Shown: positions 23,059 through 33,300 of the stretch, in pieces | Layout: each line of letters opens with the position of its first letter | Position numbering within the stretch: position 1 is the stretch's first letter | DNA from: CAWGCE01 sp964480915 | Lineage (GTDB): Bacteria; Planctomycetota; Planctomycetia; Pirellulales; Pirellulaceae | Reading direction: 5' to 3' | DNA: 64,000 bases | NCBI GenBank assembly: GCA_964480915.1 | Contig: CAYZRS010000026.1 | Location: 1-64,000, forward strand | Translations under genes and position numbers: made by a program | Notes under the pieces: model-generated | What the model was told of the DNA's origin: nothing | The model's input: the letters and a program-made list of their open reading frames with translations, nothing else | The model's database searches: none

Positions 23059-24645
23059 ATGAGCGATTTCGACCTTTCCAGTTTGGGCCTTACTGTAACC
23101 GATGTTGTCCGCAATGCGGCACCCTCTTCGCTTTATGAAGAGGCGATCCGCGGCGATGCCGGTGCGACGATTTCTAACCTCGGCGCGCTGATCGCCTATT
23201 CGGGCACAAAGACAGGCCGATCACCGAGCGACAAGCGCGTCGTTAAGCATCCGGAATCGGAAGGCAATGTTTGGTGGGGACCGGTCAATATCCCGATTGA
23301 AGATAAAGTCTTCCAAATCAACCGGGAACGAGCCATCGATTACCTGAATACGTGTGAGCGACTGTATTGCTTCGACGGGTACGCCGGCTGGGATCCGAAG
23401 TACCAAATCAAAGTCCGCGTCGTCTGTGCTCGTCCCTATCATGCGCTCTTCATGAACAACATGCTGATCCGACCGCCATCGTCGGACCTGGCCGATTTTG
23501 GCGAACCCGATTGCACTATTCTCAATGCGGGCGCGTTCCCGGCGAATCGGCATACCGAAGGAATGACTTCGAAGACGAGTGTCGATCTCAGCCTCGAGAA
23601 TCGTGAAGTGGTGATCCTCGGAACGGAATATGCCGGCGAGATGAAGAAGGCGGTCTTCACGCTGATGAATTACCTGATGCCTTGCCAAGATGTACTGTCG
23701 ATGCATTGCTCCGCGACCGAAGACCGCGACACGGGCGAATCGTCGGTCTTGTTCGGCTTGTCCGGTACGGGAAAAACGACGCTGTCAGCCGATCCAGCGC
23801 GCTGGTTGATTGGTGACGATGAGCATTGTTGGACTGACGAGGGCGTCTTCAATATTGAAGGTGGCTGCTATGCGAAGGCGATTTACTTAACGCGCGATGC
23901 GGAGCCGCAGATTTTCGACGCGCTCAAATTTGGCGCGGTGCTCGAAAATGTCGTCTACGATGCGGCCGATCACCATGTTGATTTCAACAACACGAGTATC
24001 ACAGAAAATACCCGTGGCTCGTATCCGATCGGCTTCATCGAAAATGCCAAGGTACCGTGCGTCACAGGGCATCCGAAACATGTGATCTTTTTGACATGCG
24101 ATGCTTTTGGCGTGCTGCCGCCTGTCAGTAAGTTGACCCCGGAGCAGGCAGAATACCACTTCATCAGTGGGTATACGGCCAAAGTTGCCGGCACCGAAGT
24201 CGGTGTCGACGAACCCGAGGCGACGTTCTCACCCTGCTTTGGCGGTCCGTTCCTCGTTTGGCATCCGGGCAAGTATGCCGAGCTGTTGTCGTCCAAATTG
24301 AATGAGCATGGCGCCGAGGTGTGGTTGATCAACACCGGTTGGTCAGGCGGTCCCTATGGTGTAGGTTCGCGGATCAAGCTTTCCCATACGCGGGCGATGG
24401 TGGCGGCCATTCATGGCGGCCAGCTATCCAATGCGGCGACGGTTCAAGAACCCTATTTCGGATTGGACGTCATCACGGAATGCCCGGACGTGCCGAAGGA
24501 ACTGCTACTACCCAAGTCAACTTGGGCAAGTTCCGAAGACTATGACCAGACGGCTGAGAAACTTGTTCAGCTTTTTGCCGAAAATTTCTCGACGTATGCA
24601 GACGGCGTGCGTCCCGCAGTCCTCGCCGCGGGTCCGACGACGTAG
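23059..24645 (+). CDS. pckA: Phosphoenolpyruvate carboxykinase (ATP)
   Basis: 528 aa from the ATG at 23059 (E. coli: 540 aa). It catalyses ATP-dependent decarboxylation of oxaloacetate to PEP, the first committed step of gluconeogenesis. Blocks: AYSGTKTGRSPSDKRVV (substrate-binding Arg), HALFMNNMLIRP, the kinase-1a loop GLSGTGKTTLSADP (about residues 233-246), LIGDDEHCWTDEGVFNIEGG (metal ligands), and the C-terminal NTGWSGGPYGVGSRIKLSHT. All are intact. It stands alone with its own upstream region; a weak 5-bp inverted repeat follows the stop near 24655-24676. Confidence 0.98.
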   Translation: MSDFDLSSLGLTVTDVVRNAAPSSLYEEAIRGDAGATISNLGALIAYSGTKTGRSPSDKRVVKHPESEGNVWWGPVNIPIEDKVFQINRERAIDYLNTCERLYCFDGYAGWDPKYQIKVRVVCARPYHALFMNNMLIRPPSSDLADFGEPDCTILNAGAFPANRHTEGMTSKTSVDLSLENREVVILGTEYAGEMKKAVFTLMNYLMPCQDVLSMHCSATEDRDTGESSVLFGLSGTGKTTLSADPARWLIGDDEHCWTDEGVFNIEGGCYAKAIYLTRDAEPQIFDALKFGAVLENVVYDAADHHVDFNNTSITENTRGSYPIGFIENAKVPCVTGHPKHVIFLTCDAFGVLPPVSKLTPEQAEYHFISGYTAKVAGTEVGVDEPEATFSPCFGGPFLVWHPGKYAELLSSKLNEHGAEVWLINTGWSGGPYGVGSRIKLSHTRAMVAAIHGGQLSNAATVQEPYFGLDVITECPDVPKELLLPKSTWASSEDYDQTAEKLVQLFAENFSTYADGVRPAVLAAGPTT

Positions 24646-24781
24646 TCCGAATAGTGGGAGCTCATGATCATCTCCCGTTCCCCCCGAATGGTCGCGATTT
24701 CGGCAAAGTAATTCCCAGAATTTCCGTTTTGCGATAACGTGGGTGGTCTCTTCTGTTGACGGAACATCTAATCGAGTCGAA

Positions 24782-26944
24782 ATGTCCAGGATCGGTGTCA
24801 TCGCATGCGTACTCCTTTGCAGTGCCTTCGGCGTTGCAAGTGCGCAAGTTCAATGGCAAGAACTGGCCGCCGCGAAACTCAATCAGGCGGAACGTGGGAC
24901 GACCGAGTATCTAAACGCCATCCTGGAACGGACGGCGGCGATGCTCAATCATGACAAAGAGCAAGCCATCGAGTTTGCAGAACTGGCGTTGAAAGAGGCG
25001 AGGCGACAGAACAATCCGAGCGCGGAGGCGATTTGCTATCTACAGCGTTCCATCGCCATCGCCGAAATGGAAGGGCTAAGGGCTAGCGAACAAGCTTACC
25101 AACGGGCTGTTGCGTTGTTCGATCCCAAGTGCAGTCCGGAACTGCGTCTGTTCTATTATTCGCACCTCTTCTACCGTGACCGGTTGCTGAAATCGCCCGG
25201 TGAGCTGCTGGCCATTAGCCAAAAGATGCGGAACGCCATCGATCAGCTCGACGACCAAAAGCTCAAGTTATTGGGAGAGTTAAGCCTGTACGAGCAGCGT
25301 GCCATCGCGGCGCCACCGACAAAGGAGACGTCGGCGCCGCTTAGAGAGATGGCCCAACAGGCGGGCATGGAGTTTATCGAGCTGTCATTGGACTGCCAAG
25401 AAGTAATCAAAGCGGATCGGCTGCCAGCGAAAGAGGCGCTGGAAAAGATTGCCCCGCTGGCCGAGCGAGCCAAGGTTGCTCAGTTTCGACCGGTGCACAT
25501 CCTGCTGCTGATGCACCTGATCGATGCCGCGGCGCAGTTGCAAGACTTAGACAAATTCGAGCAATTCAGCGACGACCTGTACGAATCGGCGGGAAAACTG
25601 AAGTTGACCGATTGGGTCGCGTTGAGCCTGTGCGCGAAAGCTGATCTCGCTTTAGCCCGCAAAAATACGGCAGAAGCGCTGGCGAGAATGGATGAGGCCT
25701 GCGAACTATTGCCGGCGATCGATATGGGCAATGTGCGTCGCAGAGTTCAGAAAGCGGCCGTAAAGGTCTATTTGGCGACCGGCAACAAGCAGCGGTTGGT
25801 CGACTTTACCAATTCCATGTTCGCCAGCGACGACCACATCCAATCGCGGAAGTTGCAGCAGCGATTGCTGGAATTCTCTCGACAGCTTGATGTCGCTCAA
25901 GAAGCGGCCGCCGCGGGCGCGCAGCGCGTTGAAGAGTTGAAGTCAGAACAAGCCAAGCTGGTCGTGCTGAATGAGAATCTGATTGAAGATCGCGCCACCG
26001 TCGAATCTGAGAAATCGGTGTTTCAGAAATTGACAACGGTCGGTTTCTTGCTGACGACGCTGCTCGCCGCACTGACACTGGTAAGCCGTCAGAGGCTGAA
26101 GCGAACGCATGCCGAATTGCAAGCGGAAGTAGAGGCCAACAAGAAAAGCCGCCAATTGCAGAAGACGATGGAAGTGAAGATCGCTCAGGCTGAACGGATG
26201 GAGAGCCTGGGCGCGCTGGCGGGCGGCATCGCTCATGATCTTAACAACCTGCTGGTCGGTGTGCTGTGCAATGCAGAGCTCTTAGAGAGTAATAAGCTGG
26301 GTGAGCAGGCTGCGGCCGATTGCACGACAGGAATCATTGCCTCCGCCATGGCAGCGGCCGAGTTGAGTCAGAAGATGCTGTCGTATGCTGGTCGCGTGCC
26401 GAGCTGTAAGCGGCCAGACGATTTGAACGAAATGATCCGGAACATCAGTCCCCTGCTGAAATCTGGCCTGAACCTTGCTTGCGATCTGCTGCTTGACGAA
26501 TCGGAGCCGCTTCCGGCTGAAATCGATCATACGCAGATGGAGCAGGTTGTGATGAACCTCGCTACGAACGCGGCGACAGCGATCAAGCATCGCGAAAACG
26601 GCCGGCTCGTCGTGCGTACCGGCACCGAAGCAATCGTCGATGTGGCGTCCGACCCGACCTTGTTCGGCTTGCGAACGGATGGCGGGGAATTCGTCTTCTT
26701 CGAGTTTGAAGACAATGGGGATGGCATTGATGAAGCGAATCTTCAGCGCATTTTCGAACCGTTCTACTCGACTCGTGATATGGGACAGGGGCTGGGGCTG
26801 GCTGTCGTTTACGGCCACGTCGTTTCGCATGATGGGTTGATCCGTTGCACGGCAGTGAAAGGTGAGGGAACCCGGTTTCGCATTCTGCTGCCGCGCTACA
26901 GCAGCGACGACGCTGCGGTAGAAGCGATGGACGGGACTCATTAG
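24782..26944 (+). CDS. Membrane sensor histidine kinase with TPR-like periplasmic domain
   Basis: 720 aa from the ATG at 24782 (a GTG at 24743 is in frame). Signal peptide MSRIGVIACVLLCSAFGVAS. Residues about 25-380 are helical repeats of TPR type (AIEFAELALKEARRQNNPSA; LARKNTAEALARMDEACELL). A coiled coil (about 385-425) leads to a TM (LTTVGFLLTTLLAALTLVS) and another coiled coil. The kinase core follows: H-box LAGGIAHDLNNLLVGVLCNA with the phosphorylatable His485, N-box MEQVVMNLATNAATAI, G1 box EDNGDGIDEANLQRIFEPFY and G2 GQGLGLAVVYG. There is no receiver domain, and no response regulator gene is adjacent. The periplasmic TPR array probably senses a protein or peptide; the signal is unknown. 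Confidence 0.9.
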   Translation: MSRIGVIACVLLCSAFGVASAQVQWQELAAAKLNQAERGTTEYLNAILERTAAMLNHDKEQAIEFAELALKEARRQNNPSAEAICYLQRSIAIAEMEGLRASEQAYQRAVALFDPKCSPELRLFYYSHLFYRDRLLKSPGELLAISQKMRNAIDQLDDQKLKLLGELSLYEQRAIAAPPTKETSAPLREMAQQAGMEFIELSLDCQEVIKADRLPAKEALEKIAPLAERAKVAQFRPVHILLLMHLIDAAAQLQDLDKFEQFSDDLYESAGKLKLTDWVALSLCAKADLALARKNTAEALARMDEACELLPAIDMGNVRRRVQKAAVKVYLATGNKQRLVDFTNSMFASDDHIQSRKLQQRLLEFSRQLDVAQEAAAAGAQRVEELKSEQAKLVVLNENLIEDRATVESEKSVFQKLTTVGFLLTTLLAALTLVSRQRLKRTHAELQAEVEANKKSRQLQKTMEVKIAQAERMESLGALAGGIAHDLNNLLVGVLCNAELLESNKLGEQAAADCTTGIIASAMAAAELSQKMLSYAGRVPSCKRPDDLNEMIRNISPLLKSGLNLACDLLLDESEPLPAEIDHTQMEQVVMNLATNAATAIKHRENGRLVVRTGTEAIVDVASDPTLFGLRTDGGEFVFFEFEDNGDGIDEANLQRIFEPFYSTRDMGQGLGLAVVYGHVVSHDGLIRCTAVKGEGTRFRILLPRYSSDDAAVEAMDGTH

Positions 26945-27315
26945 CGTCAGCGGACGCGCGTTCCGTTGCGCTTTGTGAGGGTCGTGGCGATTCTCTCGTT
27001 GCCGGAAGAGCCTTCTCGCGACGTGCGAATATCAGCGAGTGGTAAGGTTGTCCGATCTTGCGCGGCTGCGGTCGGCGGTCGCTGCCGGTGGTGAGCAACA
27101 TTCCGGCGTGAACGTTCCGGTCGGCATGATTGTGTCATAAGTCGCGTATCCACCACCCGGGAAGTCCCTACTCAGTGTCGGGCTAACCCGCCCCGATGAA
27201 GCATGGGGGAATTCTTGCGCGAGGATTGCGCAAGCTCGGTCTTCTGAAAGAAGACGGGGAAAGATCAAAGGGGGGGAAACCGTGCGCCGGATTGCACGGA
27301 GGAAGTTGACAGCGG
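26945..27315. other. Intergenic leader of the giant gene with several stem-loops
   Basis: 371 bp without a gene. The last 130 bp contain a run of potential hairpins on the plus strand (see the next entry), a G-run, and GGAGG about 13 nt before the start codon. No known riboswitch class was recognised by eye. It must also contain the end signal of the histidine kinase transcript. Confidence 0.6.
27191..27299 (+). promoter_or_regulatory. Structured 5' leader: four consecutive stem-loops before the giant gene
   Basis: CCCC/GGGG (27191-27194 with 27205-27208); CTTGCGC/GCGCAAG (27214-27220 with 27228-27234); GTCTTC/GAAGAC with a TGAAA loop (27239-27255); CCGTGC/GCACGG (27280-27285 with 27294-27299). 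The last stem ends next to the GGAGG Shine-Dalgarno. It could be a translational control element or an mRNA-stabilising leader. The class is unknown. Confidence 0.4.
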
Positions 27316-30300
27316 ATGTCAGTGTTCGATTTTTTTAAATTTCGTCTGAGTAGCAGGTCAAGCGAACGGGCCATCGATCTTCAGCAGTTGGAAGACCGAA
27401 CGCTTTTTGACGCGTTTCCACTCGTCGATCCGGCGTTGGCGATTACGCCAGCCGAGACGGATGGCATGCTCTTTCAGGTTGCCAATGAACTGGCGACCGA
27501 TCAGGCGGACGTCACGCGCGAGCTGCTCATCATCGATGCCGGCGTTTCTGACGCTGGCTCGCTCGTTGCCGATTGGCAGGGGCGTGGCGAGACCTACGAC
27601 GTCGTCGTTCTGGAATCCGGTCGCAGCGGGGTCGAGCAGGTTACCGAACTGCTCGACGGTTACGATGCTTTGGATGCACTGCACATCGTCTCGCATGGCC
27701 AAGATGCGGGCTTTCAGCTGGGCAGCGATTGGGTCACGCTCGAATCGATCGCACGATTCCAGGGTGCCATCGAGTCTTGGGGAGATGCGATTTCGCTAGA
27801 TGGCGACATTTTGCTGTACGGCTGCAATCTGAGCGGTTCCGAGGCAGGGATTGAGCTGGTCGAAGAGATTGCCCAGTTGACCGACGCCGATGTCGCTGCC
27901 AGCGACGACGTGACAGGGCACGAGCGCCTGAATGGCGACTGGGACCTGGAGTTCGCGGTCGGTGTCATCGAAGCGGCCGTGCCGTTCTCGGGCGAGCTGC
28001 AGTCGACGTGGCGATCGCAGCTCGGTCCACCGATTCAGGAATTCTTTGTGCCGATGCGCGAGTCAGAAATTTATGATGCGCTCGTCGACATCTACACCGC
28101 GGCGACGGTTGACCCCGATATCGAAACGGTGATCGGCATCACCGCGACCCGCGACAATACGATCATCACCTACGATCACCATGAAGATGGTTACGAGGCC
28201 GATATTGCAGCGCCGGTCCAGGCGAGCACGCAAGTCTGGGGAGACGGGAATCCGGCAAATGGTTCAGCGCCAGGCTTGGTCGGCGACATCATTAACGCCG
28301 GCGATATTGTCATCCTGCAAAACTTGGTGCCCGAGTTCCCAGGGGCCGTGAACTACTTCGACGGTAGTGATCGTTTTGTGACCGACCAATTGGTGGCGGC
28401 GACGCGCGCCGGTTGGTCGCCGACGCCGGGGACGGTGTTGGCGGGCACGGTCGAGGTAACGGATACCAGCCGCTGGGGGACCAGTTACGAGATTCCTATC
28501 GGCGAAGATACCGCGAACGTCTTTGCCCAGTACGAATACACCGGGCTCTACGTCATGGCGGCCGTCGATGGCACGGTGGTCGACATCGATTTCGACGGCG
28601 ATGGCACGGTCGATGTCATGACGACGTTGAACCAAGGAGATTCGTATCATGTCGATGGAGGCGTGTTGCAGGGAGCGACCGTCGAATCGACCGAACCGGT
28701 GCAGGTCGATCTGATCACAGGCGATCGAGCGTCGCTCGTCGATTCGCGCTGGTATTTGTTGCGTCCCACAGCAGAATGGTCCAATGCGTACATCAACCCG
28801 GTCGGGACGACGGCTGCGACCGACCCGGCCACGATTGTGTTCTATAACCCGAACGCCACTGATATCACGGTGGACGTCGAGACGCAGGGAGGCACCGTGC
28901 CGGTGCTGGTTCCCGCTGGCGATTCCGGCGTATACGTCATGCCGGCTCCGGTGGGTGGTGAAGTCTCCGGCGCTTACGTGACCAGTCAGGGTGGCGAAGA
29001 TTTCTATGCCGTGATGACGATGGATTCGGATGCCGCGCACACGGCCTACGATTGGGGGTTCAGCCTGCTTCCCGAACAGGGGCTGACTCCCATGGTGGTC
29101 GCGGGGTGGGCGCCCGGCTCAGAAGACCTCTCGGTAAACGGTAGTCCCGTTTGGATAACAGCCACATCTGCAACCGACCTCTACATTGACTTCGACGGCG
29201 ATCCGTCGACCGGCTCGCTCGTCGATCCGTTCGGAAATCGTTACGACGAACTGCGCTCGGTGAACGCCCTCGAGTCGGAGCGGGTTTTCGATAGCTCGGA
29301 CAATGATCAGTCCGGGCTGCGCGTCTACACCGTCGACGGGACGGTGCTCGCATCTGCCTGGGGCCTCGATCCGGATATCGGCGGTCCCGGCTTGCCCTAT
29401 CTTGATCTTGGCACCATCGTTCTGCCGTTCCCGGTGCCGACGGTGACCAAGGTGGCGGCGTTGAGTAATGACGTGAGCGCCAACGGACTGTTTGATCCGG
29501 GAGACACGATCGTTTGGACGATCACCATCACGAACAATGACGGTTTCGATATGACGGGTGTCGTGTCGTTTGACGACGTGCCCAGCAATACGACCTACGT
29601 GGCTAACTCGACGACGGTCAATGGCGCCGGCGTGGCGGATGATTCCGTGGGAGCCACCATCATGCCGATGGATGAAGGTGGCTTGGCAACGGCCGATATC
29701 GGGCCGGGCGGCACGACCATCATCACCTTCGAGACGACGCTCAACTTGCCATTGCCGGTCTACACGATGGTCGAAAATACCGTCTTGGTCTCGTCCAATC
29801 TGGGCACAACGGGCGCCTCGGTCGAGCTGCCGATCAATCTCGCGCCAAATTTGGCGGTCGCCAAAGATGATGGTGGCATCAGTACGACACCCGGCGGCAG
29901 CGTGATTTACACGATCGACTACGAGAACCTCGGTACGAACAATGCAACCGGCGTGGTTCTAACCGAGACGCTGCCAGCCAACTCGTCATTCGATGCGGCT
30001 AACAGTACGACAGGTTGGATCGAGACGGGGCCTGGCACCGGCGTTTTCGAGTACACCGTCGGCGGGCTGAATGTCGGCGCCAATGGTTCGGTCATGTTTG
30101 CCGTCCTCGTCGACGACCCATTGGCGGCCGGTGTTACTCAGATTTCCAACAGCGTTTCGATTGCCGATGATGGATCGAGTGGGACCGACAGTGATCTCAC
30201 GGACAACTCCAGCACGGACACAACGCCCGTCACTGCGGCGCCCGACTTGGTCGTGACTAAGGATGACGGCGCGATCTCCGTTGCCGCGGGGGCGTCGGTG

Positions 30301-33300
30301 GTTTATACGATCAATTACAGCAACACCGGTTCGCAGGGAGCCACCGGTGTCGTGGTCACAGAGTCGCTTCCCGTCGGCGCCACGTTTGACGCAGCCAACA
30401 GTACGGCCGGCTGGATCGAATCGCCGGTGGGAAGTGGCACGTACGAGTTCACTGTCGGCTCGCTCGCCTCGGGCAGTGGCGGCAGTCTCGCCTTCGCGGT
30501 GCTGGTCGATGATCCAGTGGCGGCGGGGGTGAATCAACTCGTCAACAATGTGGCGATCGCCGACGATGGAACCAACGGCACCGACGAGGATCCGAGCGAC
30601 AACACGGACAGTGATACTGATTCGCTCGTCGCGGCTCCTGATCTCTATGTCACCAAAGACGACAGCCAGACGGTCGTGGCGGCTGGTGGCTCGGCCGTTT
30701 ACGCGATCAGCTATGGAAATGATGGCTCGCAGGATGCCACCGGAGTCGTGCTCACGGAGACACTTCCAGCCGGAGTCACCTTTGACGCGGCCAACAGCTC
30801 TGCCGGTTGGAGTGAAACGGCTCCTGGCAGTGGCGTCTTCACGCTCAGTATCGGCAGCTTAGCGTCGGGCGCATCGAGCAGTGTGAATTTCGCGGTCACG
30901 ATCAATGACCCACAGGCGGCGGGTGTCGATCAGATTGTGAACAACGTGAGCATCGCGGACGACGGCGCCAACGGTGCCGATGAGGACGTGTCCGACAACA
31001 GTGATAGTGATACGGACACGGTCACCGCCGCCCCTGATCTCTTTGTTACCAAGGACGATGGCAATGGGGCGGTAGCAGCCGGCGATAGTGTCAGTTACAC
31101 GATCAACTACGGCAATGATGGAACACAGGGTGCGACCGGAGTCGTGCTGACAGAGACCTTGCCCGCGAATGCCGCTTTTGACGCGGCGAACAGCACAGCC
31201 GGCTGGACCGAGACCGCGCCTGGCAGTGGTGTCTTCACGTGGAGTATCGGTGCGCTCGCTTCCGGTGCCAGCGGCAGTGTGACGTTTGCCGTCATTGTGG
31301 ATGATCCGCAAGCGGCCGGCGTCGACCAGTTGATCAACACGGTTTCCATTGCCGATGACGGCGCCAACGGAACTGACGAAGATGGGAGCGACAATAGCGA
31401 CGGCGACACCGACGCGTTAACAGCGGCTCCTGATCTGTTCATTACGAAGGATGATGGGCTGATGGTCGTCGCAGCGGGGCAGGGCGTGGTCTATGCCATC
31501 AACTACGGCAACGACGGATCGCAAGACGCAACCGGCGTCGTGATCACCGAAACACTGCCTGCCAATGCCATGTTTGACGCGGCCAATAGTACGTCCGGTT
31601 GGACCGAAACCGCACCCGGCAGTGGCATCTACACGTTCAGTATTGGCGCTTTGGCGTCGGGCGCGAGTGGCAATGTGAACTTTGCGGTGATTGTGGACGA
31701 CCCGCAAGCAGCTGGCGTGACGCAACTGGTGAACAGCGTCGCCATCGCCGACGACGGTGCCAATGGTGTCGACGAAGACCCCTCGGACAACAGCGATAAC
31801 GACACGGATTCGCTGACGGCTGCTCCCGACCTATTCATCACCAAAGACGATAGCCTGACCGTTGTGACGGCCGGGGCGGACGTCATCTACTCCATCAATT
31901 ACGGCAACGATGGATCGCAAGATGCCACGGGCGTCGTGATCACCGAAACACTGCCGATCGGTGCCACGTTTGATGCGGCCAATAGTACTGCCGGCTGGGC
32001 TGAAACGGCGCCGGGCAGCGGCGTCTATACATTCAACGTCGGTGCGCTCGCATCAGGAGCCAGTGGAAGCGTGAATTTTGCGGTATCGGTGAACGATCCG
32101 CAGGCTGCGGGCGTCGACCAACTCGTCAACAACGTCAGTATTGCCGATGACGGAGCCAATGGAACCGACGAAGATTTGTCGGACAATGATGACAATGACG
32201 TCGACACCCTCACCGCCGCGCCAGACCTATTCGTCACGAAAGACGATGGGGCGAGCGTCGTGGCCGCCGGGGATCTTCTCGTCTATACGATCAATTATGG
32301 CAACGATGGGACCCAAGGCGCTACCGGCGTCGTGCTTACCGAGACCTTGCCCGCGAATGCTACGTTTGCTGCGGCCAATAGTACGGCCGGCTGGACCGAG
32401 ACAGCACCGGGCAGCGGAGTCTTCACGTTCAGCGTCGGGTCGTTGGCAGCTGGGGCCAGCGGTAGCGTTGACTTTGCCGTCATCGTCGATGATCCGCAGA
32501 ACGCCGGTGTCGAGCAGCTCGTGAATAATGTGGCCATCGCGGATGATGGTAGCAACGGCGCCGACGAAGACCCTTCGGATAACTCGGATGCCGACACCGA
32601 CACGGTCACCGCGGCGCCCGACCTGTTCATTACGAAGGATGACGGTCAGTCGGTTGTCTCTGCTGGCGATCGTCTGGTCTACACCATCAACTACGGGAAT
32701 GATGGTTCGCAAGATGCGACCGGTGTCGTCATCACTGAAACGCTGCCGTCCAACGCCGCCTTCGATGCGGCTAATAGTACGGCCGGCTGGACCGAGACAG
32801 CACCGGGCAGCGGAGTCTTTACGTTCAGCGTCGGCGCGCTCGCATCGGGCTCGTCGGGAAGCGTGGCCTTCGCTGTGATCGTTGACAGCGCCCAAGCGGC
32901 GAATGTTGATCAGCTCGTCAACAATGTTTCGATCATGGACGACGGCGCGAATGGGACGGATGAAGACCTGTCCGACAATACCGACGTCGATACGGATGGG
33001 CTCGTGGCTGCACCCGACTTGGTGATTGTCAAAGATGACGGCAACACGGTCGTCGCGGCGGGCGATAGCCTGATCTACACGATCAACTACAGTAATGCCG
33101 GTTCACAAAATGCGACGGGTGTCGTCATCACGGAGACGTTGCCGACCGGAGCCACCTTCGACGCCGCCAACAGTACGGCCGGTTGGATCGAGACGGCGCC
33201 CGGCAGTGGTGTGTACACGTTCTCGGTTGGTGCGCTTAATGTTGGAGCCAGCGGGTCGGTGGCGTTTGCTGTTACGGTTGACGATCCGCAGAGCGCAGGG

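Noticed and set aside
24655..24676. GGGAG/CTCCC hairpin after pckA
   Set aside because: Five base pairs with an 11-nt loop and no T-run; could be chance.
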